From contig VZQC01009559.1 in NCBI GenBank assembly GCA_009823505.1, positions 392,760 to 456,759 of the forward strand: 64,000 nt of DNA, in the 5' to 3' direction. The notes under the pieces are model-generated. The model searched no databases and was not told where the DNA came from. It was given only the letters and a program-made list of their open reading frames with translations. Shown in pieces: positions 1-12,776 of this stretch (the first letter of the stretch is position 1; each line of letters opens with the position of its first letter). Source of the stretch: Rhizomys pruinosus (lineage: Eukaryota; Chordata; Mammalia; Rodentia; Spalacidae). The position numbers and the translations under genes are program-made.

Positions 1-690
1 TATCTTGTCTTGCTTGGGCCTTGTTGATTGGGATGTTAAAACTGCTTTAATGATATTAAATCTTAGCAAGAAACCTGGGAAAGCTGGCAAAGGATCAGAG
101 GGTAAAACATCACCTCCAGACAAAGACTAGACACGGTTCTATGTTTTATTATTTTTTCAGATGAGTGAGCAACTCATGTTTTTTATCCTTTAATATATAT
201 TGTAATCTTTTAGCTGATAAATAGATTACAACTATAAAGTCAATAGACCTGTTTTCCTTCTTCATATCGGATCAATAGGAGTGTTGTTTTTGCTTACAGA
301 CTCTTTGTGCATATAGCAGATGATTTAAGAGTCCAACATTACCATTTTCAAATTTTGCTTGTTACCCTAAGACTATCTAGGTATTTTTTCTGTATCCCTT
401 TGCTGGTCCAAGGTCCCTTGGCAGCCTGTTCTCTAGAAGCAGTGACTTTGATGACAGAAACTGGAGAATGGCAATAGAACATCTTCCTTTGTCTAAGCTA
501 GGAGAGGTAACTAATAGGGAGAGACAAGGAAGGAGGAGATGACAGTAGTGTTGGGGACATGGTAATGATGGGAGGGTAGAGCCACTAGCAAGACAAGGGC
601 GGTGCTGAAGATGTGCTGGGGTGGGTCAAGGGGTGAAGACAAAGATCACTTTAATGAGCCACATGGCTGCCACTTCCAAACAGATGCTCA
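1..690. other. Unannotated non-coding DNA
   Basis: No gene, RNA gene or recognisable transposon was seen here. The sequence is AT-rich, with a purine-rich stretch around 500-640. Short reading frames look like chance. Confidence 0.6.
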
Positions 691-2866
691 AAGATTTCTT
701 TTTTTTTAATTTATATATATATATATATATATAATCAAATCTAGACCCATGTGCCCCCTATCCCCCCACCCCCCACCAAGCTCATTTATGCTACCAAACA
801 TGTTTTTCATTCGCTTTTTCAGTCTTCCTCAATAGTCTCCATGTGGAATGTGACTGTTTTGTCAGAAATTCACTGTTTCAGTCAGTTCTTTGATGCAGTC
901 CTTTTCTGTGTTGTTGTGTTGTTGTTTCCAATATGCTACTTCCCAACTGCTTGGGACAAAAGCTCAAGGGGCCATGCACAAGAAATACTTACAACTAGGT
1001 AATTGGCATAGCATCCACAGAGGAGGGATACCATCCGTCGTTTGTTTTTCTGGGACGCCGCGGCGTTCACGAGACATGATGCCTCTAGCTCCAGCCATTT
1101 CCTGCAAAGCTCGTGATGTCATCTTTCGTTTACTGCTGCATAGAACTCCATTGTGTAAGATACCACATTTTTCTCTATCCACTCATCAGTTGGGGGCATT
1201 TGGGTTGGTTCCAGCTCCTTGCTACTGTGAAGAGAGCTGAAATAAATATGGCCATGCGTGATCTCTGCGTGGGGCGAGTCTTGAGGGTACATTCTTAGGA
1301 GTGGTATGGCTGGGTCGGGTGGCAAGTTCATTCCAAGTCTTCCAAAGGTTCTCCACACTGCTTTCCATAGTGGCTGTACGAGGTTACATTCCCACCAGCA
1401 GTGATGAGTGTTTCCTTTTCCCACAACCTCTCCAGACACTGGTATAATTTGTTTTCTTGATCCTAGCCAGTCTTATTGGAGTAGATGATATCTTAAAGTG
1501 GTTTTGATTTGCATTTCCTTAATGATTAGTGATGTTGAAACACTTCTTAAGGTGTTTCCTCAGCCATCGTAATTCCTCACTTAATGAAGCCGCTGTTCAG
1601 CTCTTTGCTCCATCTATTGAGTGGGGGATTTTTTTTTTCCATTTTCTTTGTTTTTTGAGTAGTTTTATATATCTGGAAATCAATGCGTTGTCAGATGTAG
1701 CTGCAGTAAAGGTTTCCTCCCACTCTGTGGGATTTCTCTTCACTTCCTTCATTGTTTCTTTTGATGTACAGAAGCTTTTGAGTTTAATGAGGTCCCATTT
1801 GTCAATTGTCGACCTTAATTCTTGTGCAGCTGCTGTCTGATTTAGGAAGTCTTTTCCTAGGCCTATGTCTTGTAGTCTGCTGCCAACTTTTCCTTCTATT
1901 GCCTTCAGAGTTTGGGGTTTCATGTTGAGGTCTTTAATCCATCTGGAGTTGACTTTTGTACGGGGCGAGAGGTAGGGGTTTAATTATTTTCTTCTACAAG
2001 TGGTGATCCAGTTTTGCCAACACCACTTGTTGAAGATGCTGTCTTTTTTCCATTGTGTCTTCTTGGCCCCCTTGTCAAATATGAGATGGCTGAAATTGTA
2101 TGTGCTCAGATTTGGATCTTCGGTTTTGTTCCATTGGTCAACTGGTCTGTTCTTGTACCAGTACCAGGCTGTTTTTATGACAATAGCCCTGTAGTATAGT
2201 TTGACGTCTGGTATAGAGATCCCCCTGTATTGCTTTTTTTGCTCAGGGTTGTTTTGGCTATTCAGGGTCTTTTGTTTTTCTGAATGAATTTAAGGACTTT
2301 TTTTTTCCAAGCCTGTGAAGAAACTCTTGGGGATTTTGATTGGGATTGTGTTAAATCTATACAAGAGTTTTGGTAAAATGGACATTTTTACAATGTGAAT
2401 TTTCTCAATCCATGAGCGTGGGAAGCTTTTCCATCTTCTAATGTATTCTTCAATTTCTTTCTTTAAGGGTTTAAAATTTTTGTTGTAGAGATCTTTGGTG
2501 TCTTTGGTTAGGTTTGTTCCTAGGTATTTTATTGTTTTTGAGGGTATTGTGAGTGGGAAGGTCTCTTTGAATTCTTTCTCCAGTTGCTTGTTGTTGGTGT
2601 AAAAAAAGGCCATTGATTTTTTTAGGTTAATTTTGTATCCTGCCACTTTGCTGAAGCTGTTAATCATTTCTAGGTGTTTTTTGATGGAGTTTTTAGCATC
2701 CGTTAAGTAAACAATCATATCATCAGCAAATAGTGATAGCTTGACTTCCTCTTTTCCAATTAGTACTCCTTTAATTTCCTCTTCTTGCCTTATTACTCTA
2801 TGCTCAGAGATTTCTAAGTCTCCATGAAGCCCAATGAATTTTTCTGTGGTCCTCTAGTTCTGCCTT
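691..2866 (-). mobile_element. LINE-1 fragment, antisense, 5'-truncated, with broken ORF2
   Basis: The minus strand encodes pieces of L1 ORF2 in shifted frames. At 2718-2290 there is the RT segment just after the FADD box (starts MIVYL; contains [10 protein letters not shown]). At 1923-1597 there is the conserved stretch with GKDFLNQTAAAQE and STIDKWDLIKLKSFC. At 1439-1119 there is the C-terminal region with HHCWWECNLVQPLWK, the usual L1 C-terminal Cys/His motif. The poly-A end of the element appears as a T run with an AT tract near 695-735, followed by 3' UTR to about 1060. The 5' end stops inside the RT domain near 2866, typical of 5' truncation. Frameshifts and stops mean it cannot encode ORF2p. 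No target-site duplication could be fixed. Confidence 0.9.
711..735. repeat. (AT)n microsatellite
   Basis: Alternating TA/AT tract next to the T run at the 3' end of the antisense L1. It probably arose by expansion of the poly-A tail. Confidence 0.85.
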
Positions 2867-5340
2867 GTCCCATAAGATAGTCACTAATAACTTGTGATTA
2901 GTCCAAATTGACATGTACTGTTAATATAAAATAAATGCTAGATATCAAGAATATAGTACAAAATAGTAAAACTATCTCATTAGTAATTTTTGTATCAATT
3001 GTATGTCAAAGGATAACATGGGCATATTATCTAACAATAGTTCACTGGAATTATTTTTGATTGTTTACTGAAAAAGAAATGTATTATTATAAATTTAAAG
3101 TTTTATCTGTAACTGGTTTTAATAACCACACTTCCCAGCTTCCACATTCAGTAGTTTAACCTGTTGGAGTCTTGATGGCTCTATAAGCTCAGCCCATCAA
3201 GGGCAGTCAGTTCTCAGAGATAGTAATACTCACCTATAGTCTCACCTTTCATATGCCAACCAGCCAGTCCAAAGCCCATCTCCCAGCTGTCTACTCACCC
3301 CAATCACTCCAGGGACATCCAAGGTGGTCTCTGTGTCCAGAACCTGCTGAAATTCTTCGAGCTAGTCAGTTCTGGTCCTGCTTAACCTTACACTGTTCTC
3401 TTTGTAGAACCCAAAATGAAGGCACGGCTCTCCTTCACTCATTTGGTTTGTCCCTTGACTGACCTGGGAGCTATCCATGTGCCTTTTTCTTGGAATCATT
3501 TTAGTACTTGCTTCTTCATGATCTATTGGTCTTGCCATATTTGAATAACACTAGAAACCTAGGAAGACAAATAGTACATGTTTTATCTCATGTGTGAATT
3601 TCAGATTTGGGGTGTGTGTGTGTGTGTGTGTGTGTGTGTCTGTCTGTCTGTCTGTGTGTCTGTGTGGTGTTTGTAGGAGATGAAAGCAGAAAGGATACTA
3701 TGATATGAGAGAGAATGAAGATATCTAAAGGGAATGTGGAGGAAAGAGAATAGTGGAATACATGTGACATGAAAGGAGTGGGAGTTCTGACTGGAGGGAG
3801 GAAGGGAGCCAGCTCAAGGATAGAAAGGGGAATAAGGAAGGGAGTCCCAGAGAAGGATGACTGAGAACAGTATTTAATGATAAACATATGTGAAAATGTC
3901 ACCATGAAACTAATTATTATAACGAAGAAATTGATATTTAAAACCTCTCTACATTTTGACATCTTTGCATCCTGTTGCTGGGGGATAATGCTTCTTGAGA
4001 GCTTTGTTTCTTCACTTGAGACCCACTGACCATTTAGAACCACTTAGAAGATCAAACATCCAGATTTCTATGCTCAGTTTCTGCAACATGGTGTTTGGAT
4101 CAATAATTATTAGCTGTTTTTCATTTGATGCCACAATAATAAATACATAATCATCATAAAAAGTGGTTTATTTCTGGTTTGGGAAATCACTCTTTTATAT
4201 CTTCATCATTTTGTAAACACAACTAGTTCTAGTTGAAGAACAAATAAACAAGAAAAGCAACTTGCCCAGAGTCACACAGCTTGCTAGCACTGGAGCATTC
4301 ATTAATTCTTGAATAATGCATGATTTATGTATTTACTAACACTGTGAGGCACCATGCTCATTCAACAGGATAATAAAATGTCTATGTACAAGAAATAAAT
4401 AGAAGGGACAAATGCACTCATGACCTGGGTCTCAGCTTCCCCCCATCAGGTCCCCTATTTTTTCCCAGGAGCAGCCCACCTTGCCTTTGTTTCTGACATT
4501 CTCTGCATTGCTCTCAGACTTGTTATTCATGAATGCTGCTTTAGTTTGTACATGAAGAATTTCCCCCAAAGGTTCATGTGGTGAAGGACTTGGTCCATAT
4601 CTGGGAGATGGTGGTGGGATCATGAGAGTGCTAACTTCATCACTGGACTAATCAGTGTTGAGTTCAGAGCTGAGTGGGCTACTGGAAGGTGAGATCTAGT
4701 TGGAGTTGTCTCTGGGAATGTCTTTTTTCTGAAACTTCCCATCTGTCTAATGGTTGGCTGCTAACAGCTCTTATCCAGCTCCTGTTCTCCAGAGCCACGT
4801 TCTTCTTCAGGCCATGGATCGGGACCTCTAAACCAGGAAACATGAAGGTCTTTTTTTTTTTTTTTTTTTTAGATTGTGTTTCTCTTGAATTTTATAACAA
4901 TAAGAAAAGGGTCAGAAACCTTCATGGACTTTTTGTGCTTTCGAAGCCAGGACATGTACCTCAGACTCCACTATCATTGATTCTCAGAGATTTCTTTCCT
5001 TATCTTTGTTCATGTCTATGAGATTCACCTGTAGTGATGGAGGATAATACAGACCATTCATTTCCACTGTAGGATGAATCTATTGTTTGAATATTACATT
5101 TACATTTTTCTATTAACATTTGGATTATTTTAGGCTATCACATAATTATGAACAATGTCAACATTTGACAAGCCTTTACCAAATCACTTCAAGCAGTAGT
5201 TCTGAGAACATGAAGGAGATTATAAGATGAATGGGTTCCTCTGTCCCAGACCTCAAGAAACTTGTCAGCTGAGAGACAGATGGGCATATCTGGCTGAAAT
5301 ACAGCCACATAGATGCATCTTATTTTCCTTCATCCATAAT
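2867..5340. other. Unannotated non-coding DNA
   Basis: No gene or clear transposon was recognised. The stretch contains the TG/TCTG microsatellite at 3611-3670 and a T run near 4850-4871. Reading frames of up to about 150 codons overlap low-complexity sequence: the one at 4043-3588 on the minus strand ends in a TH repeat translated from the microsatellite. Confidence 0.55.
3611..3670. repeat. (TG)n/(TCTG)n compound microsatellite
   Basis: A run of TG dinucleotides passes into TCTG tetranucleotides and then back to TG. Confidence 0.95.
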
Positions 5341-5349
5341 CATTTTTAA

Positions 5350-5535
5350 TGACTACAGCTTTTTTAAATTTTATGTTATGCATGTACAGCATGCAGTTAT
5401 GAAAGTGCACCCAAATTGTCAGTGGCCATGGAGGACAGACAAGGGCATCGGATCCTGTGGAACTGGAGTTTTAGACTGTTGTTAGCTGCCATGTGGGTGC
5501 TGGAATTTGAACCTGGATCTTCCCATGCTATATCA
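5350..5535 (-). mobile_element. B3-like SINE, antisense, diverged
   Basis: The plus strand shows the reverse complement of the body of a B2/B3 SINE: GCATGTACAGCATGCAG, then CATGGAGGACAGACAAGGGC, TGGAACTGGAGTT, and GCCATGTGGGTGCTGGAATT. It lacks the 17-bp internal duplication and is much more diverged than the B2 copies nearby, so it is old. The head (reverse complement CCATCTCTCCAGCC) is missing or decayed. Confidence 0.75.
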
Positions 5536-5539
5536 TGAG

Positions 5540-6540
5540 GCCAGTGCAGGAAGATCAAGATAGGACACAGGCTTGCTGGACTTCATTTGGGTGACTATGG
5601 CGGGAGGGACCCCAGTGTGGAGCACAGAGGCATGATTGATGGTTGTTTGGGTGTGCCAAGGAGGAAACTTCAAGCACTTCCTTGGGGAAAACATTACATC
5701 TTTTGGTAAAAAAAAAAGATTATATTTAACAGTTAAAAATATTTTGTGGGGCTGGAGAGATGGCCTAGCGGTTAAGAGTGCCGACCGCTCTTACGGAGGA
5801 CCCGGGTTCGATCCCCAGCACCCACATGGCGGCTGAGAACTGTCTGAAACTCCAATTCCAGGAGAACTCCAGTTCCAGGGGAAACCGACACCCTCTTCTG
5901 ACCTCCGCGGCATTGCACGACACGGGTGCACAAACCTGCATGCAGACAGTACATTCATACACATACAGAAATAAATAAAATTAAAAAAAAAACTGAAAAA
6001 AATATTTTGTAAAATAATATTTTACCTTTTTATTGATACATGCTACAACCATTAATAATTTATCCTTATGTAATCTCATGATGTGTGCTATCATATAGGA
6101 ATACTAATATTCATATTCTAGAAAAAAAGAGAGAATGTAAAGTTATACTTCTTTTTACCTGCATGCAACTTTACTATTAAAATGTGAATCTCTAAATGTG
6201 TTTTGGAATTAACCTATAGTTTATTTTCAGATTTTGTAACTTTGATTTATGGGTGGAGTGTATGTATGCATATTTTGAAATAATATAAAATCAAATAGGA
6301 ACAAAAAAGAGAGAGAAAAACCTATTCAAAGAACTGACCAAAACAGTAAACCTGTGCACCGAAAAGGTCATGGAAGACTGAGAAAAAGATGCAAGACAGG
6401 ACTTGTGTATGACAGAATCCATGAGCTCTGACGGGGAGAGGGGGGCATGAGGGGTGGATATGGATGGGGCAATGAGTCTAAATTTGATTAAGAAATGTTG
6501 TATGAAATGTGCTCAATAAAAATTTAAAAAATTAAATTAA
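5540..6540 (+). mobile_element. LINE-1 3' UTR (type B) with poly-A end, interrupted by a B2
   Basis: The segment from about 5540 (GTGCAGGAAGATCAAGATAG) to the A-rich end at about 6530 matches, piece by piece, the sequence at 46555-46750 and at 48050-48430. It has a G-rich polypurine tract at about 6431-6470 and AATAAA at about 6513-6520, the normal arrangement at the end of rodent L1 3' UTRs. A B2 lies inside it (5748-5997). It contains no ORF2 sequence. Confidence 0.75.
5748..5997 (+). mobile_element. B2 SINE, full length, 13-bp target-site duplication
   Basis: Complete B2 with head GGGGCTGGAGAGATGG, A box TGGCCTAGCGG, B box GGTTCGATCCC, the 17-bp internal duplication, and a tail of AAATAAATAAAA. 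The 13-bp repeat AAAAATATTTTGT is at 5735-5747 and 5998-6010. It is inserted in an L1 3' UTR, so it is younger than that L1. Confidence 0.95.
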
Positions 6541-8059
6541 AAATACTAATATTTACTGCTGTTTAAATTATTTTAAAAATATATTAGATTCATAGAAATT
6601 TTCCAAAACTACACAGTATGCCCCTGGATTCTTGTGTAACTGAAGCAGCAAAAATGATCAAGACTAGGAAGCAGACACCGTCTTTACTGCCCCTAATCCT
6701 CTGATTTTCAACAGTCTTTTTTCCCCCACTGGTACAATTTTTCTCATGAGGATCTTATCCAGGATCCTGTGTTACATTTAGCTTTTATTTAGAGATGCAT
6801 ACTTTGAGTCAGAAATTTATAAGAGCAGTGATTCAGGGACATTAATTTTGAGGCAGAATGTGAAGAAGACCGGGGAGAACACAGCTAACAGCAGTACCAT
6901 CAGGAGACTCATGTTCTATTGTGTTCAGGGTCTGCAGAGCCAGGGACAGTTAGAGCTTAGAAGGTCCATCCGTAGTCCCACCCACCTCTTTGTGGCACAG
7001 ACTATATTTCAGCCAGAGGCCCATCTGTCTCTCAGCTGACACGTTTCTTGAGGGCTGGGACACAGGAACATTTTCATCTTATAATCTCCTTCAGGTTCTC
7101 AGAAGAACAACTGGATGAAGTGATTTGGTGAAGTCTTGTCAAATAAATTAATATGAAGGAGAGAGCCAAGCTGAAGGGGATGCTGCAAAGCACAGAAAGA
7201 ATGCTCAACAGCACTGAGAGAACAAGGGGAACCAAGTGGAGAAGAGAGAGAACTTTGTCATTTGACAGGCTGGGAGACAGAAGTTCTCAGCCTCCCATTT
7301 GTTTCCAGCCTCTCGGCCTTTGCACTTGCTGGTTCCTCCCTTTGTGGTTCTTAGCCCCTAGATTTTCATGAGATTGGATTCTTTTTCTCCTTGAAGAGTC
7401 CCACTCACTCTACCTGCTGTCTTACTATGCATTTCCTTCTCTTCAACACGTGTGTTTAGGGTACTTCTGAGTATTCTCATTTATGCCTTTGTTGTGCATA
7501 TCCTACCTATCTATTCTATTCCACTACAATATGAGCTCCATGAGGGACAGGATCTTTTCTGCATCTCTGAAACTGAAGTACGGTGAAGGCTGTGAAAGAA
7601 CAGGTGAAATGACCAACATAGGATCAGTGTATTTCCAGGTTACATAGAGTACAAGCTACACTTGTCATTCATCTTCTTGTGCCAAGTGGTTGGATAAATT
7701 ATGGACAGTCTGGTTACTGAGCATTTATTCTTTGGTGATAAAAATAAGAGTATTTCCTATGTTTCCATACTTAATTTAATTCATTAAATTAAATATTAAT
7801 AAATAAATTAATTAATTAATTAAATATTATTCCCAAATTATAGAAAATCCAGGAAAATCAAATTCTGAACTATGGTAAGCTTTCCAAAGCATCTATTATT
7901 TCCTAGGAAATTTAGTACATGAATTTGAAAGACTAAGTAAAGAACACATTTCTGTCATTTAAGACCTTTTTGCCAAGTAAAACTGTTTGATAAACAAACT
8001 GGTTATAAAAATTTCTGAGAATTTCCCAGAGGAACCAGAAGCATAGAAAAAAGAATCTT
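6541..8059. other. Unannotated non-coding DNA
   Basis: No gene or clear transposon was recognised. There is an AT-only stretch at about 7770-7830 made of TTAA/ATTA steps. Confidence 0.55.
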
Positions 8060-8078
8060 AGAAAGAAGTTAAATCTAT

Positions 8079-8326
8079 GGGCTGGAGAGATGGCCTAGCG
8101 GTTAAGAGCGCCGACCGCTCTTACAGAGGACCCGGGTTCGATCCCCAGCACCCACATGGCGGCCGAGAGCCGTCTGAAACTCCAATTCCAGGAGAACTCC
8201 AGTTCCAGGGGAATCCGAGACCCTCTTCTGACCTCCGCGGCATTGCACGACACGGGTGCACAAACCTGCATGCAGACAGTACATTGACACACATACTGAA
8301 ATAAATAAATAAAAAAAAAAAAAACA
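8079..8326 (+). mobile_element. B2 SINE, full length, 18-bp target-site duplication
   Basis: The best-preserved B2 in the window. The A box TGGCCTAGCGG is at 8091-8101 and the B box GGTTCGATCCC at 8135-8145. It carries the 17-bp internal duplication and ends in AAATAAATAAAT plus a pure A tail. AGAAAGAAGTTAAATCTA is repeated exactly at 8060-8077 and 8327-8344, so the insertion is young. Weak protein frames across this and other B2 copies are by-products of the SINE. Confidence 0.97.
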
Positions 8327-8344
8327 AGAAAGAAGTTAAATCTA

Positions 8345-9515
8345 GCTTAAAATTTGCAAACTCACATTCCGAGACGAAATGCGTTACTTGGGGGCTTCAT
8401 GTAAGTGTGAGATTATTGGGTTAAAGCTACTCAGTTGCCTTTAGTACAGGGCTTAATGGTGTCTTTATACTTTGCTAATATCTGCTGTGACTATGTGCAG
8501 GTTTTGTTGAATATATTGCTGAAAGTCGCTTGGACACAGTGCCTTTCTTTTTCTAAAAATATTCTTATAAAACTAGTTTCCACTGAACAAAAGTTTCGAA
8601 ATGATAGCACATATTACAGAATAAGAAAGAGGATAGGTGGAAACTTCGTGATATTTTTTAAATAGGTCTTCCTAAAGATAATTCTTTGAAGTTTAGGATT
8701 GGATAAAAATCACTCTTCAAACACTTAGGAAAAGGATTCAGAGAATTCTTCATTCCAGTCTCTTCTCTACACTTCCTCTTCCCTCAACTGCTTATCACTT
8801 CGTCTAAGTCTCACTGAAGCCCCACAGAGGTGGGGATGACTTCATGCTCTAATTAGTGGAACGCTCCTGATAACTAACCAGATAGCTCTAAAATACTCCA
8901 GATATTCTACAAAATTCCAGAAGCAGTACAAAAATACAAGTAAAGTGAATTAGTACGTAAATCTTGGTTTCTAATACTGGTTTTAGGAAAAGGAATTTTA
9001 GGACGCTTTAAAGAAATGGCTTTTGCCAAGCCAGAGGCAGGAAGGTGCAAGCTCAGGCAGCAATACGTTGGTCTTCTACAAAGTGAGAAAGAGAAACACC
9101 AGTAGAGATGACGTTTATGACAGCAGCAGGGAACAGCTCCGAGGGCCCCATGGCCGTACCCAAGACCACTCACACATCAAAACAATTACAACCATAAACT
9201 AGTGATGAACTAACAACCCCCATATCCGTGGTCAAAAAGACTATAAATAAATCAGTAGAAAAAGAAGAGAACTCTCAGTTAAGGAGAATACCAAGGGTCT
9301 GCTGGATAAGTATGAAGGAAATACTGTGTTAGGACAACAGCATTGGGAACCCATTATGCTGCGGATGGATTAGGTATGTCAGCGATCCATGGGGCAACTG
9401 ATGAAGAGCAAGATGCATGCATGTTATAAAAGCATATCACCAGACAGTGTTTATAGTTACAAAAGGAAATGCAGTTCTAACATAATAGCTGCACATAGTT
9501 GTGGTAGCCCAACCG
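8345..9515. other. Unannotated non-coding DNA
   Basis: No gene, RNA gene or recognisable transposon was seen. Confidence 0.55.
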
Positions 9516-9517
9516 TC

Positions 9518-9720
9518 GACGACTGCTCTTGCAGAGGACCCAGTTTCGATCCCCAGCACCCACATGGAGCTAAGAACCGTCTGTAACTCCAATTCCAGGA
9601 GAACTCCAGTTCCAGGGGAATCTGAGACCCTCTTCTGACCTCCGCGGCATTGCACGACACGGGTGCACAAACCTACATGCAGACAGTACATTCATACACA
9701 TACAAAAATAAATAAAAAAA
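9518..9720 (+). mobile_element. B2 SINE lacking its 5' head
   Basis: B2 sequence starts near CGACTGCTCTTGCAGAGGAC and runs through the 17-bp internal duplication to the AAATAAA tail. The first roughly 40 bases, including the A box, are missing. The B box is damaged (an extra T, GTTTCGATCC), so pol III transcription is unlikely. Confidence 0.93.
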
Positions 9721-10040
9721 TTTTTAAAAAGAAATACAGTGTATGTAAAATATAATTGTGGACGTTATACATATTACTTGTAATTTAGTTTATACATGAT
9801 AGTGACTATACTAGAAACATCCAATGGTAACATAGGACAGCCCTTGACTGTATGAGACAGATTGGGATTGCTGTTTAGGTATAGTTGAACATCATGGGCC
9901 ATCTCCTGGGGGAGAGTTTAACATCACTTACATCTTAATTTGGAATGCATGAGCTGAATTTAATCTCAAGGAAATACTGAAAAGACCCAAAATGAAGAAT
10001 ATCCCAATGTTTTATGAGGGTGGAGGAGGACACTGTTATT
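9721..10040. other. Unannotated non-coding DNA
   Basis: Nothing recognised between the two B2 copies. Confidence 0.5.
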
Positions 10041-10044
10041 ATTT

Positions 10045-10262
10045 TTCTTATTTTTTATTTATTTTCGTATGTGTATAAATGTACTGTCTGCAAGCAGGTT
10101 TGTGCACCCATGTCATGCAATGCCGCGGAGGTCAGAAGTCGGATTCCCCTGAAACTGGAGTTAAAGATGGTTCTCAGCTACCATGTGGGTGTTGGGGATT
10201 GAACCCAGGTCCTCTGCAAGAGCAGTCGGTCCTCTTAACCGCTGAGCCATCTCTCCAGCCCC
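10045..10262 (-). mobile_element. B2 SINE, antisense, subfamily without the 17-bp duplication
   Basis: The reverse complement of B2 ends in CCATCTCTCCAGCCCC at 10262, with the T-rich end at about 10045. The middle reads CCTGAAACTGGAGTTAAAGA, with only one copy of the 17-bp unit. Short TATTTTTCT-type sequences occur on both sides, giving a possible target duplication. Confidence 0.93.
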
Positions 10263-12093
10263 TATTTTTCTAAGTTGTCCTTATCCCAGACAAAGAAAAG
10301 TGTTCAAAACATTTTGACTGGCAGGAAGATGATGTATGCTAACATGCATTGCCTGACTGCATGGGATCTTGAACAGTGGGGAGAAACTATTTGGAAGGGC
10401 ATTGTGAGGATAAGAAAAGAAGTTAGCCTAGTACTTGAGTGAAAGACTAAACCCTTGCTCATTTGCTGAATGTGTGTTTATAGACTTCCTACTCTCAGTC
10501 TCCTATATTTTAAGCACTGGGCATTCACAGAAGTCTCAAGCAAACAAGTCTATGCTTTCTGATCTTTAAGATACAAATAATAGTTGCTGTTACTGTAACA
10601 GGTGAAGACAGTGTGGTCTGATTTAGAAATGTCAGGATAAGCTTGTTTGTTTTTCTTATCGTCAAGCCCCACCTCTAAGGATATCTAATTTCCCTTTGAT
10701 TCAGCATTTAGAATCTCATTTTCTTTCCCACAGACAACATTTGAATATATCTAACTCAATATCAAGCTAATAAGAATAACACACATTTGGAGCCATTTTG
10801 AAGTTTGCAAAGGGCTTTCATGCCCAGGCTCTCCCTTGGTGTTCTTCATTCCGGAAGGGACAGCTGTGGGCCCATTATCCTCATCCGGGCTCCCACAGAA
10901 ACATATCTGCCACATCCTCTTAGTGGTTATGGGAATAAAGGATTTAAAAGTGAAACTACTCCTATCTCTTACTTCAAAAGGCAAACGGATTTTAGACTAG
11001 ACAAGGACTGGAGGTGAGGGAGGCAAATTGACAAACTTTATCTTTGTGTATTTTTTTCTGACAAAACAGAAAGATTTCTCCATCATTTCTATGACAAAAT
11101 GTACCCATATCGTTGGAAATTTTGCAAATTTAGCCTCAATCATGTACATTTTCTAGTCATTTTCATTGAAATCTCATTCTATTTATCCTGTTGGCAAAGT
11201 GAAAAGCAATTTTGATTTCTTAGCACTGCTTTGTAATCTTGCTGCATAAAAAAATGGCAAAGGTAAAAGGGGGGGTTTCTTTTCTTCATCAGAGATGCAA
11301 TCAATGTGCTCATTTGTATGTAGTCTATCATTCCCGTTTTAGCAGATTTTGTTTTATTTATAGGTTTGAATCCTATGTTATTTACTTGACTACATTTTGC
11401 CTAAAAGTCTTAATTTATATACAGGACAATTAAGGCATTATTACTTAACTATTTTGGGGCATAGGAAAGAACAAATACCCGCATCAGCACAATTATATTA
11501 TCTACACAACAGTGTCTGAGTTTTTTTTTTTTTTTCTTTTGTTTATGGTTCTAATGTTCCTTCTAGTTCAACATAAATGAGATTCATGTCTAACATTCCT
11601 CTGATTTTTGAAAACAATCCCTAAATACAGTTTTAATTTGCCATTAAGGCTGTGTCTACTCATCATAAAGCAAATGTTGGGGAAAGAATTATTGGTGCAT
11701 GCAGGGTGCTAGTTTCTGTTTTTGTGAGAATCAGCCTTGCCCTGCAAGACTCTTCATCAAACTTTCCTTTAGAGAAATGGTTTAGGCTGTTTTCAGGGGA
11801 TATTTTCATACAAAAGTCACATCAACTCTATTGCCCCTTGATTTAATGTTAACAGTCTTTGCTGTAAACCAAATTTTACAGATAGATGAAAAAAAAGATT
11901 TTAAAAATACATGTAGGGCTTTGAAAATGTTTGTTCAGAGCAGGCAAAGCATCTGTTGGAACCTTGTATCCCTTGGGAAGATTTTTGAAAGACTATCATA
12001 AATAAAATGGAGAAAGATGAAAATTTATAGAAACCCTCAGACTATTCACAAAGTGATGAAAATTACTTTGGAACATTCTGATGAGTAAATCAG

Positions 12094-12124
12094 CACACAC
12101 ACACAACACAACACACACACACAT
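12094..12124. repeat. (CA)n microsatellite, interrupted
   Basis: ACACACACAC is interrupted by AACACAAC. Confidence 0.9.
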
Positions 12125-12768
12125 GCACATATGCATACTCGCATACTCATGAATACTTGGATTTTTACACCTGTATTATGTTTTATTCCTCAGAGAAATC
12201 TACTGTTTGTTGTTTTTATTTTATTATTTTTTTACTTTGCATCATTTTATCATTATCACATTGTGAAAGCTGGAGCAGTTAATAGATATGAAATAATTTA
12301 AAATGGATGGTTCCAGTTGGATATAAAAATAAAAATAAACTCAGAGAAGAAAGAAGTTACAAAAGGCAGATCTGGGCTGAGGGCATCAGAGCAGGGGAAA
12401 CTTAAGGCAGCCCTGAAAGATGTCGGTGCACACTGCAGGTCTCCTTCTCCTTTCATCTTCATCTTCTATCTTCTCTCTCAGGAGCTTCATTGTCATCTCA
12501 CCCCTCCAGAAATACAGATACACATTTTGATGAGTTTCCAAACTCTAAATGCCAAGCGTTATCAAGGTCCTTTTGTACTTTCCAATATTGTGCATTTAAA
12601 TGTGAAAGGGTTTATGCAATTCTTGATATTAGTAAATACGTGTTTCTATAATGTATAGAATGAAATGATTCTTCTATACACTTAAAGACAAGGCTGAAAA
12701 CAAAGAGTAGAATCACAAGGAGGAGAAGCAGATTCCCTTGGCTCCGAGTTGGCACTCCCAACAAGGTC

Positions 12769-12776
12769 TATATAAG
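12769..12776 (+). promoter_or_regulatory. Possible TATA box
   Basis: TATATAAG lies in a locally GC-richer segment, followed about 30 bases downstream by TGGTGCATCCCGCACC and a pyrimidine-rich stretch. No coding exon or LTR boundary was recognised nearby, so this is only a motif match. TATA-like octamers are common by chance in AT-rich DNA. Confidence 0.2.

Noticed and set aside
3588..4043. 151-codon minus-strand frame
   Set aside because: Its end is a TH/TD repeat made by the TG microsatellite, and the rest has no recognised domain.
5763..5823. tRNA gene suggested by A and B boxes
   Set aside because: The boxes belong to the tRNA-derived head of B2. No cloverleaf with an anticodon stem and acceptor stem is present.
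8095..8304. Short proteins repeated over the B2 copies (for example MYCLHAGLCTRVVQC or WRDGLAVKSADRSY types)
   Set aside because: These are translations of the SINE itself, seen in every B2 copy on both strands.
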